From contig JAAVVG010000018.1 of NCBI GenBank assembly GCA_012976225.1, positions 186,001-250,000 of the forward strand: a stretch of DNA of 64,000 bases. Direction: 5' to 3'. Of the stretch, positions 33,990 through 43,439 are shown one piece after another (position 1 is the stretch's first letter; every line of letters begins with the position of its first letter). The notes beneath the pieces were generated by a model that saw only the letters and a program-made list of their open reading frames with translations, was not told where the DNA came from and searched no databases. Both the position numbers and the translations under genes were made by a program. The stretch comes from Golubevia sp. BC0850 (lineage: Eukaryota; Basidiomycota; Exobasidiomycetes; Golubeviales; Golubeviaceae).

Positions 33990-35247
33990 TTAACCAAGAA
34001 GACGCTTCTCCTTCTCCTCTCTTTGCTGTTGCAAGACTGCCAACTTGGTTTCCTTGTCTGCGTTGTAGGCCACGCTGACTTGATTGAAGGGATTGTCTGG
34101 GTGCTTTTGGAATTCTTTGTAGAGGACGTCGTGGTATTGATTTGTTCTGAGTCCAGGATGCTGGAGAGGGACATAGAGGTGAAGAGAAGAAAGGGGCCAA
34201 GGGAAAGAGGGAAAGAGAATAAGAGATGAGGGAAGATGACGATGGGGGAACGAGAGGACAGTCTAGAGTTAGAATTTTTAGGACCTCGACTTCTCCCTCC
34301 TGCAGTTACAGATATTCGAAATAAAGAGAAAGAAAGACTCACCTCTTGACGAGCTCGTGTCATCTCTCGCTCTTTGAAAGCTTCGAAAGCAGCCTGAAGA
34401 AATTGAGAAGGAAGGGTGGGAAGAGGGGAGAGATGGAGGGTCAGTAGAAAGGCCTTCTGAAAGGCAGCATTACCAGAGCAACATTGAAGGCTTCACTTTG
34501 ATCTAGAGCTGGTATCACTGGCTCAACGAAGGGAGCTCAGCAGAGTCAGAGGCGAGAAGGGGATACCTTTGACCGTGAGCTCTCGCTCTGGTTCCCCACC
34601 CAGAGACGTCATCTCAAAGACCAGAAGCCATGATCTGATCGATTCTACTCAGCAAAGTCTCGCTCCAGCTTCTTCTCCTCCGTTCTCTACCTAAAAGCCA
34701 ACCTCTACTCACCTTGAATCTCCTCTCGGGATGGGAATCAATAGCCGCAGCCTTACTACCCATTGCAGCCTTATCAGTTCTTTCACTAGTCAAATCCAAA
34801 GCGTCCAAAGCATCATCGATGTTATCAGCATTGAAGGATTGAATAGCTCCATCGATACCATCTCCACCTGGACCTTTGAAAGCAGGTGTTTTTGGTTCTT
34901 TCTTTGCAGCTCCGGCTTTCTTTGCAGTCTTTGCAGGTTTATCAGGTAAAGAAGCTTCATCTTCAGCTTTCAACCTTTCCTTTTCTGCTTTCTTTCGAGC
35001 ATCTTCAGCTGCCTTTTCAGCTTTTTTATCTGCAGCACCTTTTCCTTTGGAACCCTTTTCCCAAGCGGCTTCTTCTTGAGCTTCTTTCTTCTGAGCTTCT
35101 TCAATTGCTTTGTTAGCTGCGTTCTCAGCTTTTTTGGCGGCTCCTCCTTTGCCTGGAAGTATCAGAGAAGATGAAGGAGTCATTCTCAGATGAGATGGGA
35201 TTTTGTTCATGTTGTATTGAAAGTGAAGTCTCACCTTTTGGACCCAT
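33990..35247 (-). CDS. CCDC124/Lso2-like ribosome-binding protein
   Basis: Four exons: 35247-35235 (only 13 nt, MGPK plus one base), 35152-34713, 34393-34343, 34160-33990; 224 aa. The N-terminal half is Lys/Ala/Glu-rich helix (KKAENAANKAIEEAQKKEA). The C-terminus has the family signature: HPERRFK joins across an intron to AAFEAFKEREMTRARQE, then HPGLRTNQYHDVLYKEFQKH and PDNPFNQVSVAYNADK, matching CCDC124 (DUF1014). In other eukaryotes CCDC124/Lso2 binds the 80S ribosome near the decoding and GTPase centres and helps recovery from dormancy; that role is inferred here. Start choice rests on the 13-nt first exon, which restores a family-like MGPKGKGG start. Confidence 0.9.
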
Positions 35248-35686
35248 GTTAGCTAGATTGAATAGATTTCTTAATAAGGAAATAGATACTTGAGGGAATA
35301 GAATAGAAGAATTTCAAGTTGTGTGGACAGGAAGGGAGAAGTGAGATTGAGTCAGGGAAGAAGAGGCGAAGAGTTCGCACAAGTGACAAGATAATCGATA
35401 ATCGAGATCGATAACTTCTTCAGATCACTTCGTCTTTAGGAGAAATCTCATAATTTCAGCGTGAAGATAAAGGAGACCAGGACAAATCGAGACAGAAAAA
35501 GGGGCAAGAGCGAGGGAAGAACAGATACCGTGACGGGGAAAAGTTGTTGAGTGAGAGAGGGCTGATCAAACGAGCAGAAAAGAGAATAGCAATACAACTT
35601 GGAAAAAAATCAATTCAAAAATCCGGATGGAAGGAGGGGAGAAGGAGGATAAGTCCATCATTTTGTTAAGAACCGACTGGTTCTGT
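35248..35686. other. Intergenic; promoter of the CCDC124-like gene and 3' side of the APSES gene
   Basis: About 440 bases with no gene or recognised motif. Confidence 0.4.
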
Positions 35687-38220
35687 TCAAGCACCAGGAC
35701 GTATAGCACTTTGAAGTAGATTGGCAGTATCTTGACTATGACCATTTCCATTTCCTTCATCAGATTGTTGATCCAAAATATCGCAAACCATCTGGACTAC
35801 AGCTTCAGTATTATCAGTTCCCATATCTCCACCACAACCACTAATAATCCTTTTGTAAAGTTGCATTTTCTTTCCAGTCCCAGATTCTTTTTCCTTTTCC
35901 AAGAAATTAGCCAACAGACTCGATCTTTTAGATTTCAATTCTTGAATTTGAGATTTCAAACTTGCAAGAGTAGGGTTTCCATTTTGAGAAATCAATAGAA
36001 TAGCAGGATCAACTCTAGTATTCCCTCGATTTTTGGCCAAAGATTCATTACTTAAACTTTGGCCTTCTTTTAAAACCCCAGTTGTTTGATCGAAAACTCC
36101 CTTATTACTATCATCAGTTTTCAACTTCTTAACATTTTCTTGAATTTCTTTCCATTCGGTTTCTAAAGTTTCTCTATCTCTTTTATTAACTCCAGATTTC
36201 AGACTTTTTTCAATTTCCTTCACTTTGTTCTTTTCGTTTTCATTTCCAGTTGATTCTTTCATCAAAGCTTCATAAAGTTTACTAGAATCCTTGATTTCAA
36301 GTTGGATTTGATTTAATAAAGAATGAGCTTGATTTAATTTCTTATCGACGGTTGACAATTCAGAATCATAACATTCAGCCAGATTAATCAACAAACTAGA
36401 CATGAGGTTCAAAGCCTTTCCACCTGCTCTTTGACCTGATTCTGAAGAGTGAATTGATGAATGATTTCCAGGTAGAGCTAAAGAATCTGAATTGGCAGAA
36501 GTTGAAGGTAAGGCTGTATTTGTTGAGGCTTTAGGAGAAGCTCTAAATCTTTCATCTTCAACAATATAATCTTCAGCATTCTTCCCATCCTTGTTCCTGA
36601 TCTTTGGATCAGCACCATGTTCAAGAAGTAATCTAACCAATCTCTTGGATCTAGCTCTAGCAGCCATTGTAAGAGGAGTTTCACCTTCATCATCTTGGAA
36701 GTTTAAAATATCAGCTAATTGAGAACCATATTCGGCTAGTCTAGTAATCATAGTTTCCATGTAATATCTTGCAGGATGAGGTTTAGCTCTAGACAAAGCC
36801 AAATCAACCACATGATGAAAGACAGTTCTATCATTTCTATCAATGTTTAAAATCGAACGATGTAATAATTCGAACAATTCTGGAAACTTCCTTAAATCGT
36901 AATTGTTAGCAAACATAGAAGCTCTCATGAGAGCAGTCTGGCCTGAATTGTTAACTCTAAAAACATCTGCTCCAGCAGATAGAAGTAACTTGACGACTCT
37001 AATTCTACCCATAGCACAGGCCCAATGTAAAGCAGTATGTTCATCTTCATCTATACTCATATTAGCATCGAAATCCATTGGTGGATTAATCAATAAAGAT
37101 GGTACAGTAGTACTTTCAGAAATGAAATAATCCAAGATAATCTCTGCATATTTGGCAGAAGGGTCTAAATTGCTTGAAGCACCATTTCCACCATATCTTG
37201 TATTTCCAGTTCCATCGTCATAGAACTCTGGTACTTGTCCTCTATTTGCCATTGGAGATGGAGTTCTTGAATGTGAAGAAATGTCGGATGGAGTTGGTGA
37301 CATGCTACCTTCTGATGGATCTACTTTCATCATGGCCGCTTGAGCTGCTGCTTCAGCTGCTGCTTCTGTATCCATAGATGCTTGACGACGTTTGGCTGCT
37401 GCTGCTGATTCTTTCTTTGGTTTGGAAGCTCCTCCTCCCATGATGTGCTTAGGTGCTGGTGGTGGAGATTGAGCTGATGGAACGTAGCCTGTGATTGGAT
37501 CCAGTAGATGTGTGATGTTGTACTGTTCTCCGAGCTTCACTGCGATCTCTAGAGGAATCCATGTTCCTGAGTGAAGAGAAGGAGTAGAGGGAAGGGTGAG
37601 TGAGCGAAAGTTTGGATGGTGGAAGCCTTCGACTCTCTGCTAGATGAAGACAGCCCATGAAAGTCCCATCAACTTCATTAGGAATACAGATAGATTCACA
37701 GAGACTGGCTGCACTTCTCAAGCAAAGAGACAGTCGTACTTCCATCTCTTCTCTCTCCTCCCTTCTTGCCCAGATCCTCCTCTCATCCCTCTCCTCTCCC
37801 GTAATACTCGACTCGATTCGATTCTCCTCTGGCCATCTACACACTCTCTCTGGCATCTACTGACCTTGGTATTTCCCGTATCCTCCCTGAACCTTCTCAT
37901 GAACACCCTTCTGGATGTCTCTCTCCAAAATTCTAGTCCTTTGAGGTTTGTCCAATCCAACGACCTTCAAAATCTGAGTGGCGTTGAGCCAATTGTCAGA
38001 GCGACGACGCATGACTGCAACTTGCTTGATGATACATTCGTAAACAGGTACTCCAGAGTAGGTGGCCTGAGGGAGGGAGGGGAGGGGAGGGGAGGGGGAG
38101 AGTAGATATAGAGAGGTTAGCGAATGGTGGAATGGGATTGGAGGATGGTAGAAGAGGACTTGCCTTGAAGATTTGACCTTCTGTTGCCAATACGGCTGAT
38201 TCTGCTGCTTTGGGTGGCAT
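35687..38220 (-). CDS. APSES/ankyrin transcription factor (Mbp1/Swi4-like)
   Basis: Three exons: 38220-38164, 38066-37865, 37566-35687; 712 aa. Such factors bind MCB/SCB elements and drive G1/S genes. The KilA-N/APSES DNA-binding domain spans about residues 15-110: [60 protein letters not shown]. Two or more ankyrin repeats follow ([40 protein letters not shown]), then a coiled-coil C-terminus ([15 protein letters not shown]) for heterodimerisation. Poly-Ala and Ser/Pro stretches lie between. The first intron uses a GC donor (AAG/GCAAGT) rather than GT; no GT donor preserves the QIFK segment of the domain. Whether it is the Mbp1 or Swi4 counterpart cannot be decided here. Confidence 0.94.
38067..38163 (-). 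other. GC-AG intron with extreme C-rich acceptor tract
   Basis: First intron of the APSES factor. The donor is GCAAGT. The 30 bases before the acceptor are almost pure C/T on the sense strand, so the template (plus) strand has at least five GGG/GGGG runs (38069-38098), enough for a G-quadruplex. Confidence 0.75.
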
Positions 38221-39252
38221 TCAATTCGAGTTTGGAGAGGTTTAGGATTGAATGGGTTGGAGGTGAAGAAACAACTCAACGCGAGTCGCGAGGCGCTTTC
38301 TACCAATTAAGCTAACCTCTACTAACTCTCCATTTCTTGCATTTTCCAACGCACAAGAATGTGTTGATCTCGTGTTTTCCACTTGAAATCTGGTCCTAGC
38401 TTCAAACGTCTACCTCAAAGCTGATCCGCAGCCAATTTAAGGATCTGTCTCGCTATCACACCCGTGAGTCGTGACGTGACACAACTCATCTCCTGTCTCG
38501 TTTCAAATTCTGCTACGACCTTGCGTATCTCTGATTCACCTATTCCAAAATACTGACTTACACCTCTTGGCTAAAGCCACGGGACGATTCAAAATTCTCC
38601 ACGACCAAATCAGAGCTTCTTCTCGACGTCAATCTGACCCAGACATCCCAGAGACCTATCAACCAACTACCACCCATCTATCTATCAATCCAGTGATTAC
38701 AATCAGAGCTGATTATTTGGGTGGTAGTTCGAAACAGACAACTCAGCTAGCCCCTGATTTCTCTCGCTACCCTTTCTCTCTTACTCTCGCTTCGGAGTTC
38801 GGAGTCTCGTATCTCAACCGCTATCTCTAAATGTGAGATCAGAGAAGTCATTCGAGAAGGCGTTGGACCAGATTCTTCTGGACCTATCTCATCAACACAG
38901 CTTCAGAAAGGTGTGGGTCGGGACCGTCGGGTGTTGACGCTTCGAGAAGTCTTGACTAAAGCGAAACTGAAGAAAGACTTCCAAGACGTTTGATCGCCCC
39001 GGAAAAAATCTCAATAAGACTTGCAGTAATCGTAATCTAGATTTTCTGGCGAGATATAAAGAGTTGCACGTTGAAGAGAAGGAAGAAGTTAAAGTATCCA
39101 AATTGCGTTGCGGATTCAAATCTCTCCGATATGACGCTTGTAGTCTTGGTTCACCTCAATTATCTTGAGGTTTTGAAGGATACGAGGGAATAGAACTTTA
39201 CCGGGGGATTAGTCGAAGCACCAGTCTGTAGATCCAGTTTGCGTGAAGATGG
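38221..39252. other. About 1 kb with no certain gene
   Basis: Upstream region of the APSES gene plus the 3' side of the next minus-strand gene. A minus-strand frame at 39119-38892 reads NPQRNLDTLTSSFSSTCNSL and could be a further exon of the F-box-like gene, but no junction could be fixed. Confidence 0.35.
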
Positions 39253-39893
39253 TCAAATTGGGAAGCTTAGTAAGAATGAGACTTCGGACCATACCCAGCC
39301 ATCTCTTATTAATGCTGAGAGGTCTGATTTCTGCTCTAGAGTGATGAGAAGAGCGTTCGAGTGCCAATTGATGAAGAACAGCAGGTCCAATTGCAGCACA
39401 TTTAGCAACTGCAATTCTTTCATGTTCTGTTCTCCCATCTTGTTTTGATCAACGACCCCTTCGGATTCCCATAATTTCTTCGAGTGAATTAGTCTAAATT
39501 CCTTGACTTGAAGTGCTAAATCTGGTCTCTTCTGAAGCAGCTGATAAAACTCTCCAAGATGATGATCGGACCCGAGTGTTACACTACGAATGAGGATTGG
39601 AAGGAAGGCTTGACAAGTTGACTTGGCAGTAAGCACCAAACCATAGAGAACAAAGTCTCTCAATCTGTGAGCGGAGAGTGAAAATCGAACAAGATTAGAT
39701 TTTGCCATACAGAAGGGAAAGGGAAGGGAACTTTAATTCTCTAGACTCACTTTCTTTGCTTCTCCATCTCATCTCGATCCATCCAGTCCTCGTTCTGCTT
39801 CCCTTTCTCTGACCAAAAGACTACCTCTTTGGAAATGAGTAGTTGAACGTCCTCAGGAACGTTATCCAGCTTGTTTCTGTTGTCTTTGGCCAT
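39253..39893 (-). CDS. F-box-like protein (3' end uncertain)
   Basis: Two exons, 39893-39751 and 39664-39253, joined in phase; 184 aa as drawn. KLDNVPEDVQLLISKEVVFW opens an F-box-like segment. Then LRDFVLYGLVLTAKSTCQAF, LPILIRSVTLGSDHHLGEF and LQKRPDLALQVKEFRL match the usual layout of basidiomycete F-box proteins, where a short receptor box precedes a variable LRR-like part. The drawn stop follows SFLLSFPI. The next frame continues as LTKLPNLTIFTQTG, LRR-like, so the true end may be further along through an intron I could not place or a frame break. Role in SCF ubiquitin ligase is inferred. Confidence 0.55.
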
Positions 39894-40577
39894 CTTGAGA
39901 TCAAAAAGCTTTGAGAATGAATTGAGTGGATGAAGGAATTGAAAGTGAATTGAACAAAGGTTTAATGTCAAGTTGGGGCCTCGGCGAAGGAAGATTTCTG
40001 ACGCCCTGCAATGTTATCAGGGATGGTTCCAGCGTTCGCACATCAAGAATGCCGAACCTGCTCTCCGAGGATGTCAATCACCCTCCACAAGGAAAGTTCT
40101 TCTTTCCCCACACACCTTCTTCTAACATAAATCTTTTCTAGGACCTACCCTACAGATCAGTGAGTGTAGCTCAAGCTCATGTTTCAGTTGGAAAGTCAAG
40201 AAGATCGAACTAGCTGGTATAGGAGAGCAGGATTGGAGATCTCTGAAATCTTCTCAAGATGGTCAGGTTGACAAGGCTGACGTTGCAGGATCAAATAGCG
40301 CTGAGACAGCTGCTTGGGTGAAGAGGATGAAATGAATGGAATACTCCTGCTGCGATAGGTAGTGAGCTGGGACTTGAGGAGAGGTCGAGGAGAGAAGCTT
40401 TGTCCTACCCTTCCCGTGCCCATGCTCTTCCCTCCTCTACCTGTCCAACTGCTCCCATCGAAACCTGCTGTGTTGTATTCAGTATGAATTACGCTGTTCA
40501 ATATCTACGTCTCTCCATGCCTCTGACAACCACTTTCAATCCACATCTCATCTCACCTCTTCTCCAGCAGTCCAAAT
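39894..40577. promoter_or_regulatory. Divergent promoter region
   Basis: About 680 bases between the start codons of the F-box-like gene (minus) and the triosephosphate-isomerase paralogue (plus). Both promoters must lie here; no specific site is recognised. Confidence 0.35.
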
Positions 40578-41381
40578 ATGACCTCTCCACAACCTCGCAG
40601 ACTTGTAGGAGTCTCTACCAAGATGTACTTTGATCTCAAGAAGACAGAGCAATACACTTCATCAATTCTATCCACCCTACCAACTCTACTACCTTCTCTC
40701 AACGAACCAACCGACGTTTTCATCATTCCAGATTTTGTTTCTTTACTTTCAGTTTCCAATCAAATCAAGTCCTCATCAGATCCTTCATGTTTATCTTTAG
40801 GAGCTCAAGATGTTTGGACAGAAGATTCTGGAGCGTTCACAGGAGAAGTCTCACCTCTAGTCCTATCACAAGCAGGAACCAAATTTGTGGAAATAGGGCA
40901 TGCAGAAAGACGTCGACTCTTTGGAGAAACTGATGAATCAGTCATCAAGAAATCAATAGCATCTTGTAAAAACAACCTAGTTCCATTAATCTGTGTTGGA
41001 GAGTTAACTAAATCAGATGACATCGAAAAAGCAGTGGAAGAATGTTGGGTTCAAATCTCTGGAGTTTTACAAAGTGATGAAATTAAAGAAACTGATGAGA
41101 TTGTCTTGGCTTATGAACCTGTTTGGGCTATTGGAAAATCTGAACCTGCAAGTGCTGAGCATGTTGTTAAGGTTACCAAATTACTTAGGGAGAAAGTTAA
41201 GAAAAGTAAAGGAGGAGATAAGAGAATGTTTAGGATTCTTTATGGTGGAAGTGCTGGACCTGGACTCTTTGAAAAATTAAAGGATGGTGTAGACGGTTTG
41301 TTCTTGGGTAGATTCGCTCATGACCCTGAGAGATTTGCTCAGACTATTGAGGAAGTTGGAGGTGGAAGGAAATCAGGTTAG
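40578..41381 (+). CDS. Triosephosphate isomerase-family protein (divergent paralogue)
   Basis: Intronless, 267 aa. The TIM-barrel active site is complete: Lys15 in GVSTKMYF, His108 in GHAERRRLFGETDE, Glu180 in AYEPVWAIG, and the phosphate-binding loop LYGGSAGP. The usual GGNWKMN start is replaced by VGVSTKMYF, as in a second class of fungal TPI-like proteins and related tetrulose-phosphate isomerases, so this is probably not the glycolytic enzyme. It most likely interconverts an aldose/ketose phosphate. Absence of introns is notable because almost all neighbours have them. It lies inside the block flanked by the inverted duplication. Family certain; substrate uncertain. Confidence 0.85.
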   Translation: MTSPQPRRLVGVSTKMYFDLKKTEQYTSSILSTLPTLLPSLNEPTDVFIIPDFVSLLSVSNQIKSSSDPSCLSLGAQDVWTEDSGAFTGEVSPLVLSQAGTKFVEIGHAERRRLFGETDESVIKKSIASCKNNLVPLICVGELTKSDDIEKAVEECWVQISGVLQSDEIKETDEIVLAYEPVWAIGKSEPASAEHVVKVTKLLREKVKKSKGGDKRMFRILYGGSAGPGLFEKLKDGVDGLFLGRFAHDPERFAQTIEEVGGGRKSG

Positions 41382-42174
41382 AGAAAGGTAGATCGCTGCT
41401 TCATACCCTCTGTTTAAGCTCAATCCCAATCTGCTACCATTCATAGAGCTTCAATAGTGAATTCTCGAGAACGTTTGATTTCCACTGGAATTAAGATGAG
41501 AGTGCTGAGGAGTGAATAACTGAAGTTTGGGAGAACAAGCCTGCATGCGGACTAATAGACGCATCTATCTCAACCGAGCTCAGACCCCCTTGACTTCGTT
41601 AAATCTCTCAGGATTATGTCCGAGCTCGCAATATAAGAGAAGAGGTCAACTGTCTTCCTTCTTCTTCTCCTTCTCCTTCTCCTTCTCCTTCCCCTTCCAC
41701 TTCCCTCCAAATCCTCTCCCTTTTATCTTCTCCTGTAGCTGTTCCAATAGCGAAACAAGAAGAAGTACCAAAAATGGGAAGAAGAGACAGGAAGAGGAGA
41801 GAGATAAGGAAATACTAGAGCTCAACAGCAGACCTCCTTTCTTCACTAAGATCGCCAATCAAAATCTGAACTTACCCTATCATTCTTCTCGATTTCTGTT
41901 CCTTCTCTGGCAAGAACTAAATCAAGCAATGGCGCTCCTGCAAAGCCAACCAGATTCTCTCGTCTCTCTAGTACGCTAGCACCCAGCTCCAAGCCTGCTG
42001 CAATCAAAACATTCTATTTTCAGAGATGTGAATCATGAGACAGAATAATTCTCCTGACTCATTGGCTTCTAGACCTGAAGCGTTGAAGGTGAAACTTGAT
42101 TTAAAACGAAATGATCATAGAGTAATTACAATGAGTGAAGAGTGACTTTGAGAGAAACCAAGATGACTTCAAAG
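41382..42174. other. Gene-free stretch up to the right arm of the inverted repeat
   Basis: About 790 bases. A CTTCTC-type pyrimidine repeat lies near 41655-41690. Reading frames here are low-complexity; no gene is called. Confidence 0.4.
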
Positions 42175-42229
42175 AGCTACAGAGATAATACAGAGAGAAG
42201 TAAATTGCTTGTTCAGCTCGATCCAGAGT

Positions 42230-42831
42230 TCAGAATTTGTTCCAGCCAGCAGAGTGGCGGATCTTGTTAAGATCGCCATCTCCCATTTGGTCTTGTCCAC
42301 CGCAGTTGGTCACATCAGAAGTACCGAAGTGTTTTTTGCTGTAGAGAGCGCAGGTCTGCAACACGAAAAAGAAAAAAGAGAGAAAGGGTGTTAAGAGATT
42401 TGTTTCAAAGTCTAGCTGATAGAAGATCAGAATGGAAGCAGTCTACTCACAATTCCATCTTCTTTAGCCGAGTTGAAGTCGACGTACGTGTTGACGAATT
42501 GGCACCCTGAGACAGAGGCTGCAAGGACGAAGAAGGAAAGAGATGTACTTGGTTAAAATTACGTCAAGAATGAGATCTAATCTCAACATCACGACTCCTC
42601 TAATCCTCCGTCGACAACTCGATCTCCACACTCACAACAGAACTTCCAGCACTCTGCGAGTGAGCCCTTGATAGCATAGGTCATGTAGTCCGGGGCTTGA
42701 GTAGCACAAGTCTTCTCAAGGAAGGAAAAAGCGTAGAACCCAGTGCGTTCTTCCATGGCTGGCGCAGCAGAGACCAAGCTGGAGGAGGTGGCAATCAAGA
42801 GGAGAGAGGCGAGGGTGGCGGTGAATTGCAT
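42230..42831 (-). CDS. Small secreted Cys-rich (PAN/apple-like) protein, copy 2
   Basis: Exons 42831-42636, 42518-42451, 42355-42230; the same 129-aa protein as the gene at 30898, including signal peptide, Cys pattern (ECWKFC, GCQF, TCALY, NCGG) and both introns. Its promoter is duplicated too, so both copies should be expressed alike unless distant elements differ. The two copies are transcribed toward each other's side of the 10.6-kb block. Identical introns mean either very recent duplication or continuing gene conversion. Confidence 0.85.
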
Positions 42832-42946
42832 CTTGCGAATTGGTTATGAGTTGGATGTTGGTTAAGAGAGGAGAGTAGAGGTAAATTGAGATGAGAGAAG
42901 ATTGTTGGAGTGAGGAAATTGAAAAGAATGGGACATTTGACGCTGC

Positions 42947-42953
42947 TTTTATA
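42947..42953 (-). promoter_or_regulatory. TATA box of the secreted-protein gene (right copy)
   Basis: TATAAAA on the minus strand, the exact counterpart of the left-arm element. Confidence 0.65.
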
Positions 42954-43439
42954 CCCTTTCCCGTCGAGAAGGGAGAGAGTCGACTGCACCCAAAGCAGAG
43001 AACAGACAACCCAAAGAGGGATGTGTGAGACAAGATTCGGCTCCTTCAATCACTGAGTACTGAAGATCCAGGACCGGAGAAAGAGAGTGAGACGAGGAGG
43101 CGAGAGAGTCAAGAAGCCCAGGAACGTCGACTGCCCTTGAGAATCCGCAAGTGGAAGGAAGATTAAGATTCGCCTCCTTCTCAAACTCATCTCCATCCTC
43201 ACTGGGTTAGAAGGAGGAATCGGTATTAATAAGATTCGTCTAATTTCACCTCCCCTTTGATCCAACTTCCAGACTTTTGCAATCACACCCGCATCGAGCT
43301 ATTCTCTCGTTCAAGAAGAGAAGTCATACTTTTCATTACTTCGATTCACAGAAAAATCAATTTGAACTCGAAAGGACAGATAACCAACAACCAAAGCTCT
43401 TGACGCTACTTCGCTCAACTCTTCCATCTCTCCTGCATT

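Larger units (their letters stand above)
42175..43192 (-). repeat. Inverted duplication, right arm (1,018 bp)
   Basis: Reverse complement of 30537-31554, gapless and identical wherever compared. Homology stops sharply at both ends: sequence beyond 42175 and 43192 shows no match to the corresponding flanks of the left arm. Confidence 0.93.

Noticed and set aside
33950-34363. 137-codon minus-strand frame over the CCDC124-like 3' exons
   Set aside because: It crosses two introns in a frame that gives no family match; the spliced frame gives the CCDC124 signature.
34394-34712. Extra exon in the CCDC124-like gene (reads VIPALDQSEAFNVAL)
   Set aside because: Joining exons 2 and 3 directly gives the conserved HPERRFKAAFEAF; the extra piece would break it.
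38285-38330. Minus-strand string resembling a tRNA D-arm (TTAGCTTAATTGGTAGA)
   Set aside because: No anticodon stem with T at position 33 can be drawn and no T-arm follows; likely chance or a relic too decayed to name.
38567-38830. Plus-strand frame of 87 codons
   Set aside because: It starts from a non-ATG codon, has no domain and no splice-linked neighbour.
41655-41690. CTTCTC repeat as a satellite
   Set aside because: Only a few units in a pyrimidine-rich region; ordinary low-complexity sequence.
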